Assembly (NCBI GenBank): GCA_934129745.1
Contig: CAKOWZ010000009.1
Span: 10,985-74,984 of the forward strand
DNA: 64,000 nt
From: an uncultured Clostridia bacterium
Lineage (GTDB): Bacteria; Bacillota; Clostridia; TANB77; CAG-508
Direction: 5' to 3'
A model generated the notes under the pieces. That model saw only the letters and a program-made list of their open reading frames with translations, ran no database searches and had not been told where the DNA came from. Made by a program: the position numbers and the translations under genes. Below are positions 43,607 through 52,954 of this stretch, in pieces; positions within the stretch are counted from its first letter, which is position 1; every line of letters starts with the position of its first letter.

Positions 43607-46225
43607 ATGGAAAAATCAGAAAAACAGGACAAAGTTGATGTAAAAAAAATATATGGTAAACAATGTATTTTACCAATAAATGAATTTATTTCAAATATAA
43701 AAACAGATATAACAAAAGGATTGACTTCTAATCAAGTAAAAGAGAATAAAGAAAAATATGGAAGAAATGAACTAAATAGTGCAAAACCAAAAAAATGGTA
43801 TCATTTTTTTGTATCAAGTTTAATTACACCATTTAATTTAATTTTAATCGGAATAATTTTAGTGCTTTTTTATACTGATGTATATTTAACAGAACCACCA
43901 AGTTATGCCAATATAATTGTAATAATAATTTTAATTGCATTAAGTACATTACTGGATTTTGTAATAGTATATAAATCAAATAAAGATGCTGCAAATTTAA
44001 AGAAAATGATAGCAACAACTTCAACAGTTATACGTGATGGAAAAAAAGTTAAAGTACCTAATTCAGAATTAACAGTAGGTGATGTTGTTCTTTTAGCAGC
44101 AGGAGATTTGATTCCAGGTGATTTAAGATTAATTGAATCAAACAATTTACGTGTTAGTCAATCATCATTAACAGGTGAGTCAGATGCAATTGAAAAACTT
44201 GTCAATTCTGAAATGCATTCAATTGATGAAATTGAAAGTATTACAGATTTAGATGATGTTTGTTTTATGGGAACAAATGTAACAAGTGGAACAGGAAAAG
44301 GTGTTATATTTAAAATTGCAAATGATACTTATTTTGGAAAAATATCATCAGCAATTAATACAGGAAAACCTAAAACTGATTTTCAAAAAGGAACAGAAAA
44401 TTTAAGTAAACTTTTAATAAAATTCATGTTAGTAATGATACCAATAACATTTTTCCTAAATGCCAATAAACATAGTGTTGTAATAGCTTTTACATTTGCA
44501 GTCGCAGTTGCGATTGGTATAACTCCATTATTATTACCAGTTATTTTATCATCAAGCCTTGGAAAAGGTGCTATTAGAATGTCTAAGAAAAAAACTATTG
44601 TTAAAAGACTAGATAGTATTCAAAATTTTGGGGCAATGAATATATTATGTACAGATAAAACAGGAACTTTGACTGAAGACAAAATTGTTCTTGAAAAATA
44701 TTTAGATATAAAAGGAAATGAAGATATAAGGGTTTTAAAACATGCTTTTTTAAATTCATATTTTCAAACTGGAATACGTGGAAATATTGATGAAGCTGTT
44801 GTTAGTAGAGGTTTAGAAAATGGAATGGATGAACATATTAACAAATATGAATTAATCGAAGAAATTCCATTTGATTTTACAAGACGTAGACTTTCTGTAA
44901 TCGTATCTGATGGAAACAAAAAACAACTTATAACAAAAGGTGCTGTTGAAGAGATTTTAAATATTTGTACAATGGTTGATTATCAAAAAAAGGTAATGCC
45001 AATCACAAATGAAATAAAAGAAAATATTAAAAATATATCTAAACAACTTAATAAACAAGGATTTAGGGTTATTGCTATTTGCCAAAAAAATGATATAAAT
45101 GATGTTACAAAATTTAGTGTTAATGATGAAAAAAATATGGCTTTAATTGGATTTATAGGATTTTTAGATCCACCAAAAGAAAGTGCAAAATCATCAATTG
45201 AAAAATTAAATAAAGCAGGTGTTAGAGTAATTGTATTAACAGGAGACAATTTAGAAGTTACACAATGTATTTGTGAAAAAGTTGGAATTAAAACTAAAAA
45301 AATTATATCAGGAAATGAAATTGAAAGATTACCAGATTCAGGTGTAATGAGATTATTACGTAATACAAATATTTTTGTTAAATTATCACCAATTCAAAAA
45401 GCAAGAATTGTAAGGCTTTTAAAAGAAGCTGGAAATGTTGTTGGATATATGGGTGACGGAATTAATGATAGTCCATCATTAACAAATGCAGATGTTGGAA
45501 TTTCAGTAGATACAGCTGTTGACATTGCAAAAGAAACTGCTGATGTAATTTTACTTGAAAAAGATTTACATGTTTTATTAGATGGAATTACTGAAGGTAG
45601 AAAAACTTTTGGAAATCTTATGAAATACATTAAAATGTCAACAAGTTTTAATTTTGGAGAAGTTATGTCTGTTATAATTGCAAGTGTTGCATTACCATTT
45701 TTACCTGAAACACCAATACAATTGTTAGTAGAAGGACTCCTATATGATATGGGACAATTAACTTTACCATTTGATAATGTAGATAAAGAATATTTGAAAC
45801 AACCACATAAATTTAAAGTTAAGGCATTAAAAAATTTCATGTTATTTATGGGACCTGTAAGTTCATTATTTGATATTATTGTATTTTTAGCATTGATTTT
45901 AATATTTAAAGTCAGAGAACCAGCATTATTCCAAACTATTTGGTTTTCATATAGTATAGTATCAAACTTACTTGGAATGCATATAATTAGAACTGCAAAA
46001 ATTCCATTTATTCAAAGTAATGCCAATAAAATGGTATATGCCTCTTCAATTGGTTTATCAATTTTAGGTGTATTGATTCCATTTACTGGATTAGGAAAAG
46101 TAATTGGACTAGTAAATATTCCTGCTGAGTATTTTAGTGTTATTATTATTGTTCCTATTTTATATTGTTTTGTTGCAATGGCTGCTAAGAAAATTTACAT
46201 TAAGAAATTTGGTGAATGGATTTAA
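43607..46225 (+). CDS. mgtA: Magnesium-translocating P-type ATPase MgtA
   Basis: 872 residues, P-type ATPase with about ten membrane helices. LTGESDAI is the actuator motif, CTDKTGTLTED carries the phosphorylated Asp, and MGDGINDSPSL is the hinge (Ser replaces the common Ala). The P3B hallmarks FQTGIRGNIDEAVV and LPFLPETPIQLLVEGLLYDMGQLTLPFDNVDKEYL identify the Mg2+ importer class. It brings Mg2+ into the cell. No M-box-like leader is evident upstream, and the binding site is weak (GGTGA). Confidence 0.9.
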   Translation: MEKSEKQDKVDVKKIYGKQCILPINEFISNIKTDITKGLTSNQVKENKEKYGRNELNSAKPKKWYHFFVSSLITPFNLILIGIILVLFYTDVYLTEPPSYANIIVIIILIALSTLLDFVIVYKSNKDAANLKKMIATTSTVIRDGKKVKVPNSELTVGDVVLLAAGDLIPGDLRLIESNNLRVSQSSLTGESDAIEKLVNSEMHSIDEIESITDLDDVCFMGTNVTSGTGKGVIFKIANDTYFGKISSAINTGKPKTDFQKGTENLSKLLIKFMLVMIPITFFLNANKHSVVIAFTFAVAVAIGITPLLLPVILSSSLGKGAIRMSKKKTIVKRLDSIQNFGAMNILCTDKTGTLTEDKIVLEKYLDIKGNEDIRVLKHAFLNSYFQTGIRGNIDEAVVSRGLENGMDEHINKYELIEEIPFDFTRRRLSVIVSDGNKKQLITKGAVEEILNICTMVDYQKKVMPITNEIKENIKNISKQLNKQGFRVIAICQKNDINDVTKFSVNDEKNMALIGFIGFLDPPKESAKSSIEKLNKAGVRVIVLTGDNLEVTQCICEKVGIKTKKIISGNEIERLPDSGVMRLLRNTNIFVKLSPIQKARIVRLLKEAGNVVGYMGDGINDSPSLTNADVGISVDTAVDIAKETADVILLEKDLHVLLDGITEGRKTFGNLMKYIKMSTSFNFGEVMSVIIASVALPFLPETPIQLLVEGLLYDMGQLTLPFDNVDKEYLKQPHKFKVKALKNFMLFMGPVSSLFDIIVFLALILIFKVREPALFQTIWFSYSIVSNLLGMHIIRTAKIPFIQSNANKMVYASSIGLSILGVLIPFTGLGKVIGLVNIPAEYFSVIIIVPILYCFVAMAAKKIYIKKFGEWI

Positions 46226-46233
46226 TTTGGGAT

Positions 46234-46265
46234 GCGGACAATTGGGGACGCGTCCCAATTGTTCA
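46234..46265. repeat. Palindromic repeat, GGGACGCGTCCC core (copy 2)
   Basis: GGACAATTG, core GGGACGCGTCCC, CAATTGTTC, directly after mgtA. The following CTGGGGACAGATCTTAACTG (from about 46275) looks like a different clostridial repeat fragment. The rest of the gap to 46446 holds no gene. Confidence 0.8.
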
Positions 46266-46446
46266 TTTTTAACAACTGGGGACAGATCTTAACTGACAGG
46301 TGAATAATATTTATAAATAAGATGATCTACTTATAAAAATTTTTTTAAAACTATGGAAATTACTAAAACAATATGATAGTATAATCTTAGAAAAAATCAA
46401 ACAAATGTTGAGATTCGAATAAAATTCGAAATGGAGGTTATTTAAA

Positions 46447-48267
46447 ATGAGAAATGAAAAATTAAATTATCATGAATCAAAAAAAGTAAATACAATAAAA
46501 GAATTGCTTGAAACTGCTATAAATGATGCAAATGGAGGTATAGCTTTTGAATATAAAGATTGTAATACAAAGAAAAATGTTAAAGTTACATATCCAGAGT
46601 TTAAAGAAGATATTGATAAATTAGGAACTGCATTAACTACAATTGATATGGCTGATAAACATATTGCTGTTATTGGAGAAAATAGTTATAATTGGGTAAC
46701 TGTTTATTTGACAGCTCTTCATAGTGATGGTGTATTTGTTCCAATTGATAGAGAACTTCCTTATGATAATGTTAAAAATTTGTTAATAAACAGTGATAGT
46801 GAAATTTTATTTTTCTCAAAACGATATGAAAAATTTGTTGAGAATTTGAAAAAAGATGTTCCATTTATAAAATATTTTGTTGGATTTGATATTAAAGAAA
46901 CTGACAAATTGGAAAGTGACAAAAATGAAAATACAAAATCTGAAAATGAAGAAAGTGAAAAAAATGAAGAAAATGAAAATGAAAAATTAAAAACTGAAAC
47001 ACAAGAAATTAATGAAACACCAAAAAAACAAACACAACCAACAAATAAAATTTTATCATACAAATCATTAATGGAAATCGGAAAAAAAGAATTAGAAAAA
47101 GGAAATGACACATTTACTAAAATTGTACACAAAGATACAAACAAACTAAAAATGATTGTATATACATCAGGAACAACAGGACTTGCAAAAGGTGTAATGT
47201 TATCTGAGCATAATTTAGTAAGTAGTGTTTGTTATGCACTTGAGGTATCAAAAATTAATACAAAATGTTTATCAGTGTTACCATATCACCACACATATGA
47301 AGCTGTTCCAGGAATCTTGGTTGGATTATATAAACATGCAACAATTTGTATTAATGATAGTTTAAAAAATGTATTAAAAAATATGCAATTTTATAAACCA
47401 GATTATATGTTTTTAGTTCCTGCTTTTGCAGAAGTATTTTATAAAAATATTTGGTCAACTGCAAAAAAATCAGGTAAAGAATTTGGCCTAAAATTTCTAA
47501 TTGTATTAAGTAATATCTTAAGAAAATTTGGTATTGATAAAAGAAAAAAATTATTCAAATCAGTACATGAAGCATTTGGCGGAAATTTAGAAAGAATAGT
47601 TGTAGGAGGTGCACCTCTAAGACCTGAAATTGCTAAATTTTTTGATAGTATAGGAATTAAACTTATTAATGGTTATGGAATTACAGAATGTTCTCCACTT
47701 GTAAGTGTAAATATGGATGATTTCAATGACCCATCAACAGTAGGAGTTGTGCTTCCTTGTTGTGATGTTAAATTTGAAAATGTTAATGAAGAAGGAGATG
47801 GAGAAATTTGTGTTAAAGGTGATGTTGTAATGATGGGATATTACAAAGATAAGGAAAGAACTGATAAAGTGCTTAAAGACGGATGGTTTAACACAGAAGA
47901 TTATGGTAGATTTAATTCAAAAGGTCAATTAATTATAAATGGTAGAAAGAAAAATATAATAGTTTTAAATAATGGTAAAAATATTTATCCAGAAGAAATT
48001 GAAAACTACATATATAAAATTCCTTATGTTGCTGATGCAATTATTAAACCTAATAAAAATGATAGTGGTGAAGAAGTTGCATTATGTGCAGAAGTTTTCT
48101 TAAATAAAGATAAAGTTAAAGAATTAAATATTGATGATATAGAAGGACAATTAAGAAAAGATATTTCAAAAGTTACAAGAGATTTACCAAGTTATAAACA
48201 TGTTAGTAAAATTGAAATAAGAGATAAAGAATTTGAAAAAACTACTACTAATAAGATTAGAAGGTAA
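46447..48267 (+). CDS. AMP-forming acyl-CoA ligase, copy 2, with acidic insert
   Basis: 606 residues behind ATGGAGG. ANL motifs: YTSGTTGLAKGVM (about 238-250), GYGITECSPLV, WFNTEDYGRFNSKGQLIINGRKKN, and a C-terminal FEKTTTNKIRR carrying the catalytic Lys. It is related to the enzyme at 38851 throughout. A low-complexity insert of about 50 residues (KNENTKSENEESEKNEENEN, about 158-177, then K/T/Q-rich to about 205) lies between the N-terminal subdomain and the P-loop. The likely reaction is ATP-dependent activation of a fatty acid; the substrate is unknown. Confidence 0.85.
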   Translation: MRNEKLNYHESKKVNTIKELLETAINDANGGIAFEYKDCNTKKNVKVTYPEFKEDIDKLGTALTTIDMADKHIAVIGENSYNWVTVYLTALHSDGVFVPIDRELPYDNVKNLLINSDSEILFFSKRYEKFVENLKKDVPFIKYFVGFDIKETDKLESDKNENTKSENEESEKNEENENEKLKTETQEINETPKKQTQPTNKILSYKSLMEIGKKELEKGNDTFTKIVHKDTNKLKMIVYTSGTTGLAKGVMLSEHNLVSSVCYALEVSKINTKCLSVLPYHHTYEAVPGILVGLYKHATICINDSLKNVLKNMQFYKPDYMFLVPAFAEVFYKNIWSTAKKSGKEFGLKFLIVLSNILRKFGIDKRKKLFKSVHEAFGGNLERIVVGGAPLRPEIAKFFDSIGIKLINGYGITECSPLVSVNMDDFNDPSTVGVVLPCCDVKFENVNEEGDGEICVKGDVVMMGYYKDKERTDKVLKDGWFNTEDYGRFNSKGQLIINGRKKNIIVLNNGKNIYPEEIENYIYKIPYVADAIIKPNKNDSGEEVALCAEVFLNKDKVKELNIDDIEGQLRKDISKVTRDLPSYKHVSKIEIRDKEFEKTTTNKIRR

Positions 48268-48283
48268 AAAGTAAACCAAACTG

Positions 48284-48312
48284 TTGATATACACTTTATT
48301 TTATGATATTAT
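48284..48312 (+). promoter_or_regulatory. Promoter of polA
   Basis: TTGATA (48284-48289), 17-nt spacer, TATTAT (48307-48312), 33 bp before the start. Confidence 0.65.
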
Positions 48313-48344
48313 GACATAAACAATATAAAAAGGAGATTTTACAA

Positions 48345-51176
48345 ATGTCAAGATTACTAGTAGTAGACGGAAACAGCATAATGAATAGAGCTTTTTATGG
48401 AATAATGGGAAGTAAAATGCTTATGACAAAAGATGGAACATACACAAATGCTGTTTATGGATTTTTAGCAATTATTTTCAAGGTTATGGATGATTTAAAA
48501 CCTGAATATATGGCTGTTGCTTTTGATTTAAAAGCTCCAACTGCAAGACATAAGATGTATGAAGGATATAAAGCTAATAGACATGGAATGCCAGATGAAC
48601 TTGCAGCTCAAATGCCAATAATCAAAGATGTTTTAAAAGCAATGAATATTACGATAATTGAAAAAGAAGGTTATGAGGCAGATGATGTTTTAGGTACTTT
48701 AGCAAAAATCGGTGAGGCTGAAGGAATAGATGTAACAATACTTTCAGGTGATAGAGATACATTCCAATTAGCAACAGATAAAGTCACAATTAGAATTCCA
48801 AGAACTAAAGCAGGAAAAACTGAAGAAGATGATTTTGATAGAGCAAAAGTTATTGAAACATATGGAGTTGAACCTAAACAGTTAATTGAAGTTAAAGGAT
48901 TAATGGGTGATACTTCAGATAATATTCCAGGTGTTCCAGGTGTTGGTGAAAAAACAGCTTTAAATTTAGTTAAAGAATATAAAACAATTGAAAATTTATA
49001 TAAATGTTTAGATGATGGAACTGCTACATCTGTTAAAGGAAAAATGAAAGAGAAAATTACTGAAAATAGGGAATTAGCTGAGCTTTCAAGATTTTTAGGT
49101 ACTATTAATGTTGAAGTTCCAATTAATGAAAAAATTGATGATTTAAAAATTAAACAATGGGATAATGAAGCTGTTTTAGATATTTTTAAAGAACTTAATT
49201 TTAATAGATTTATTGACAGATTTAATTTAGGTGAATTTCAAAATAAAAAAGAAAATAAAGAATTATTTAAATTAATAGAAATAGATTTAAAAACAGGTAA
49301 AGTATTAAAAAATGGTTCAGAAAAATTGTCAGTGAAAAATACTCATGATTTAATTAATATAATAAAATCACAGAAAAAATTTATATATTATTTTGGAACA
49401 AAAGATGACAAAAATAGTGTAAATATAATAAAAAAACAAGTAAAATCAATAAATATATATAATGAACAAACACATGAAGTTTATTATATAAAAATAAAAA
49501 AATTAGAAGAATTTTTATTACAATTTAAACAAGTGTTAGAAGATGAAACAATTGAAAAAATAGGATTTTCAATGAATCAAGATTATGTTTTATTAAAAGA
49601 ACATAATATTCAATTAAAAAACATAAAATATGATGCAGAAATTGCTGGATATGTTTTAAATCCAACAATAAAGCCTACAATGAGTAATTTAGCATCAGAA
49701 TATTTGAATATAGATATTTATGAATATATTACAAACAACGAAAAACTTGAAAATAAAAATACTGAATCAAATATTGATAATACTGATTCACAACAAAAAA
49801 GTGAGCAAATAAATCTTTTTGACAGTTTTTCAATATCAAATAATAATGAAAATGAAGTTGAAGAAATAGATAAAGATAAATATAAAAATGCACTATTCGC
49901 ATATTGTATAGGAAATTTGGTTAAACCAACAATTGAAAAACTAAAAGAAATCAATAGTATAGATTTATTTAATAATATAGAAATGCCTTTGGTAGAAGTT
50001 TTGGCACAAATGCAAGTAAATGGAATGTATGTAGATAAAAATGAATTGATTGACATAGGTGATAAATTAAAATCAAATCTAGAAGTTTTAACATCTGAAA
50101 TACATGAACTTGCAGGAGAAGATTTTAATATAAATTCAACACAACAATTAGGAAAAATATTATTTGAAAAATTGAATTTACCTGTAATTAAAAAAACAAA
50201 AACAGGTTATTCTACTGATGTTGATATTTTGGAAAAACTAAAAAATCATCATCCAATAATTGAAAAAATATTAGAATATAGAAGTTTAATGAAATTGAAT
50301 TCAACATATGTTGAAGGATTATTACCATATATTAATGAAAAAGATAATAGAATACATTCATTTTTCCATCAAACAATTACTGCAACAGGAAGAATAAGTT
50401 CAACAGAACCAAATCTTCAAAATATTCCGACAAGAATTGAACTTGGAAAACAACTAAGAAAAGTATTTAAACCAAGAGATGGATATATTTATATTGATGC
50501 AGATTATTCACAAGTTGAATTAAGGGTATTGGCACATATTTCAAAAGATGAAAATATGATACATGCTTTTTTAAATAATGAAGATGTTCATAAACAAGCA
50601 GCATCAAAAGTTTTAGGAATTCCAATTAATGAAGTTACAAAAGAACAACGTTCATCTGCTAAAGCTGTAAATTTTGGTATTGTGTATGGAATTAGTGATT
50701 TTGGTTTATCAGAACAATTGGGAATTAGCAGAAAAGAAGCAAAAAAATACATAGAGCAATATTTGGAAAAATATAGTGGAATTAAGCATTTTATGGATGA
50801 TATTGTTGAACAAGCAAAATCAAATGGATATGTTGAAACATTGTTTCATAGAAGAAGATATATTCCAGAGCTTTCTTCAAATAATTATATGGTAAGACAG
50901 TTTGGAGCTAGAGCTGCAATGAATACTCCAATTCAAGGAACTGCAGCAGATATTATGAAAATTGCGATGATTAATGTTTTCAATAAATTAAAATCAGAAA
51001 AATTAGATGCAGATTTAGTTTTACAAGTTCATGATGAATTAATATTAGAGTGTAAAATTGAGCAAAAAGATGAAGTTGCTAAATTATTAAAAGAAAATAT
51101 GGAAAATGCAATTTCAATGATTGTTCCATTACAAGTTGAAACATCTGAAGCAGAAAATTGGTATGAAGCTAAATAA
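48345..51176 (+). CDS. polA: DNA polymerase I
   Basis: 943 residues. N-terminal 5' nuclease (VDGNSIMNRAFYG; EADDVLGTLA; GDTSDNIPGVPGVGEKTA, about 1-290). The middle domain lacks the DxE of an active 3'-5' exonuclease (FIYYFGTKDDKN stands there) and carries an acidic, Ser/Asn-rich linker (about 465-510), as in non-proofreading Bacillota Pol I. Polymerase motifs: A DADYSQVELRVLAH, B RSSAKAVNFGIVYGISDFGL, C LQVHDELI. It fills repair gaps and removes RNA primers. Confidence 0.96.
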   Translation: MSRLLVVDGNSIMNRAFYGIMGSKMLMTKDGTYTNAVYGFLAIIFKVMDDLKPEYMAVAFDLKAPTARHKMYEGYKANRHGMPDELAAQMPIIKDVLKAMNITIIEKEGYEADDVLGTLAKIGEAEGIDVTILSGDRDTFQLATDKVTIRIPRTKAGKTEEDDFDRAKVIETYGVEPKQLIEVKGLMGDTSDNIPGVPGVGEKTALNLVKEYKTIENLYKCLDDGTATSVKGKMKEKITENRELAELSRFLGTINVEVPINEKIDDLKIKQWDNEAVLDIFKELNFNRFIDRFNLGEFQNKKENKELFKLIEIDLKTGKVLKNGSEKLSVKNTHDLINIIKSQKKFIYYFGTKDDKNSVNIIKKQVKSINIYNEQTHEVYYIKIKKLEEFLLQFKQVLEDETIEKIGFSMNQDYVLLKEHNIQLKNIKYDAEIAGYVLNPTIKPTMSNLASEYLNIDIYEYITNNEKLENKNTESNIDNTDSQQKSEQINLFDSFSISNNNENEVEEIDKDKYKNALFAYCIGNLVKPTIEKLKEINSIDLFNNIEMPLVEVLAQMQVNGMYVDKNELIDIGDKLKSNLEVLTSEIHELAGEDFNINSTQQLGKILFEKLNLPVIKKTKTGYSTDVDILEKLKNHHPIIEKILEYRSLMKLNSTYVEGLLPYINEKDNRIHSFFHQTITATGRISSTEPNLQNIPTRIELGKQLRKVFKPRDGYIYIDADYSQVELRVLAHISKDENMIHAFLNNEDVHKQAASKVLGIPINEVTKEQRSSAKAVNFGIVYGISDFGLSEQLGISRKEAKKYIEQYLEKYSGIKHFMDDIVEQAKSNGYVETLFHRRRYIPELSSNNYMVRQFGARAAMNTPIQGTAADIMKIAMINVFNKLKSEKLDADLVLQVHDELILECKIEQKDEVAKLLKENMENAISMIVPLQVETSEAENWYEAK

Positions 51177-51256
51177 TATAGAATTTAAAAAAATTTAATA
51201 TAAATGTAAATTGAAAAATTAAAGAAGAAAAACATAAGAATAAAAGGAGAGGTTTA

Positions 51257-51829
51257 ATGCGAGGAAAATTTACTATAAAGTTAGTAATATCAGTTGCTTT
51301 AATATTAATATTGGTAATGCTAGCACAAGAATTAAATGTTTATAATATAATTAGAAAACAGTTTTATAAACAACAATATTCAGAATATGTAAATAAATAT
51401 GCAGAAATAAACGAAATTGATCCTATGTGGATTTATGCAATAATAAAAGTAGAAAGCAATTTTGATGCAGATGCAACTTCAGGAAGTGGTGCAAAAGGGT
51501 TAATGCAACTTATGGATAATACAGCAGCAGATTTGGCAAAAGAATTAAATATAAAAGATTTTGAATCTACAATGTTGTATAATCCAGAAATAAATATTAT
51601 GTTAGGAACCAGGTATTTTAATCAACTAATTAATAAATATGATGGAAATTATTATTTAGCAATAGCAGCATATAATGGTGGAATAGGTAATGTAGATAAT
51701 TGGATAACAAATGGAATTATAAGTTCAGATGCATCTGATATTGAAAACATTCCATATAATGAAACAAATTTATATGTAAGAAAAACAGTTAAAGCATATT
51801 CGACTTATGTCGAATTATATAAAGGATAA
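51257..51829 (+). CDS. Membrane-anchored lytic transglycosylase (SLT)
   Basis: 190 residues behind AGGAGAGG. An N-terminal membrane helix (IKLVISVALILILVMLA) is followed by an SLT domain: catalytic Glu in IIKVESNFDADATSG, then AKGLMQLM, a GTRYFNQLINKY helix and YLAIAAYNGGIGNVDNW. It cleaves the MurNAc-GlcNAc bond in peptidoglycan with formation of 1,6-anhydro ends, probably for wall remodelling or spore-related processes. Length is normal for the small clostridial and bacillar enzymes. Confidence 0.92.
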   Translation: MRGKFTIKLVISVALILILVMLAQELNVYNIIRKQFYKQQYSEYVNKYAEINEIDPMWIYAIIKVESNFDADATSGSGAKGLMQLMDNTAADLAKELNIKDFESTMLYNPEINIMLGTRYFNQLINKYDGNYYLAIAAYNGGIGNVDNWITNGIISSDASDIENIPYNETNLYVRKTVKAYSTYVELYKG

Positions 51830-51874
51830 TGTGTAATTAAAAATATCCAAATATATTAATAGGAGGTAAAAATT

Positions 51875-52873
51875 ATGTCAGTATTAGTAACAGGTGGAGC
51901 TGGTTATATAGGAAGCCACACAGTAGTAGAATTATTAAATAGAGGAGAGGAAATTATTATAGTTGATAACTTTAGTAATAGTAAACCTGAAATTTTAGAT
52001 AAAATCAAAAAAATTACTGGTAAAGATTTTAAATTTTATGAAGTTGATTTATTAGATAAGGAAAAACTAGAAAAAGTATTTGAAGAAAATCCAAATATTG
52101 ATTCTGTAATTCATTTTGCAGGTTTAAAAGCAGTTGGGGAATCAGTTGCAAAACCAATAGAATATTACCATAATAATATTACAGGAACATTAGTATTATT
52201 GGATATTATGAGAAATCATAATTGTAAAAAAATAGTGTTTAGTTCATCAGCAACTGTATATGGAAATCCTAAAACAGTGCCAATTAAAGAAGATTTTCCA
52301 TTATCAACAACAAATCCATATGGAAGTACAAAACTTATGATTGAACAAATTTTAAATGATGTATATATTTCAGATAATGAGTGGAGTGTAATTTTATTAA
52401 GATATTTTAATCCAATTGGTGCACATGAAAGTGGTTTAATTGGTGAAAGTCCAAATGGAATTCCAAATAATTTAATGCCATATATCAATCAAGTCGCATG
52501 TGGAAAATTAGATTATTTAAGAGTGTTTGGAAATGATTATGATACAATAGATGGTACAGGTGTTAGAGATTATATTCATGTTGTTGATTTAGCACAAGGA
52601 CATTTAAAGGCATTAGATAAGGCTCGTAAATTTACAGGAGTTGAAGCTTATAATTTGGGTACAGGTACTGGTTATTCAGTTTTACAAATTGTTAAAGCTT
52701 TTGAAGATGCAACAGGTGTTGAAGTAAAATATAAAATAGTAGATAGAAGACCAGGAGATATTGCTACATGTTATGCAGATCCAAGTAAAGCTAAAAATGA
52801 CTTGGGTTGGGAGGCTAAAAAAGGAATAGAGGAAATGTGTAAAGATTCATGGAGATTTACTTCTAATAATTAA
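51875..52873 (+). CDS. galE: UDP-glucose 4-epimerase GalE
   Basis: 332 residues, extended short-chain dehydrogenase. GGAGYIGSHTVVELL binds NAD (about 7-21), FSSSATVYGNP carries the catalytic Ser, and YGSTK (YxxxK) the Tyr/Lys pair. RYFNPIGAHESGLIGESP and YNLGTGTGYSVL are typical GalE segments. It interconverts UDP-glucose and UDP-galactose for cell-surface polysaccharide. Behind AGGAGGT; ends in a strong bidirectional terminator. Confidence 0.96.
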   Translation: MSVLVTGGAGYIGSHTVVELLNRGEEIIIVDNFSNSKPEILDKIKKITGKDFKFYEVDLLDKEKLEKVFEENPNIDSVIHFAGLKAVGESVAKPIEYYHNNITGTLVLLDIMRNHNCKKIVFSSSATVYGNPKTVPIKEDFPLSTTNPYGSTKLMIEQILNDVYISDNEWSVILLRYFNPIGAHESGLIGESPNGIPNNLMPYINQVACGKLDYLRVFGNDYDTIDGTGVRDYIHVVDLAQGHLKALDKARKFTGVEAYNLGTGTGYSVLQIVKAFEDATGVEVKYKIVDRRPGDIATCYADPSKAKNDLGWEAKKGIEEMCKDSWRFTSNN

Positions 52874-52884
52874 AAATTATATAT

Positions 52885-52927
52885 AAAAAAATAGAAATTT
52901 TAGAATATTCTAAAATTTCTATTTTTT
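52885..52927. terminator. Bidirectional terminator between galE and the surface protein gene
   Basis: AAAAAATAGAAATTTTAGAA (52885-52904) pairs with the complementary arm ending at 52927, an almost perfect palindrome with A- and T-runs. Confidence 0.9.
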
Positions 52928-52954
52928 GGTTTTTGCAAATATTATCTTAATAAT

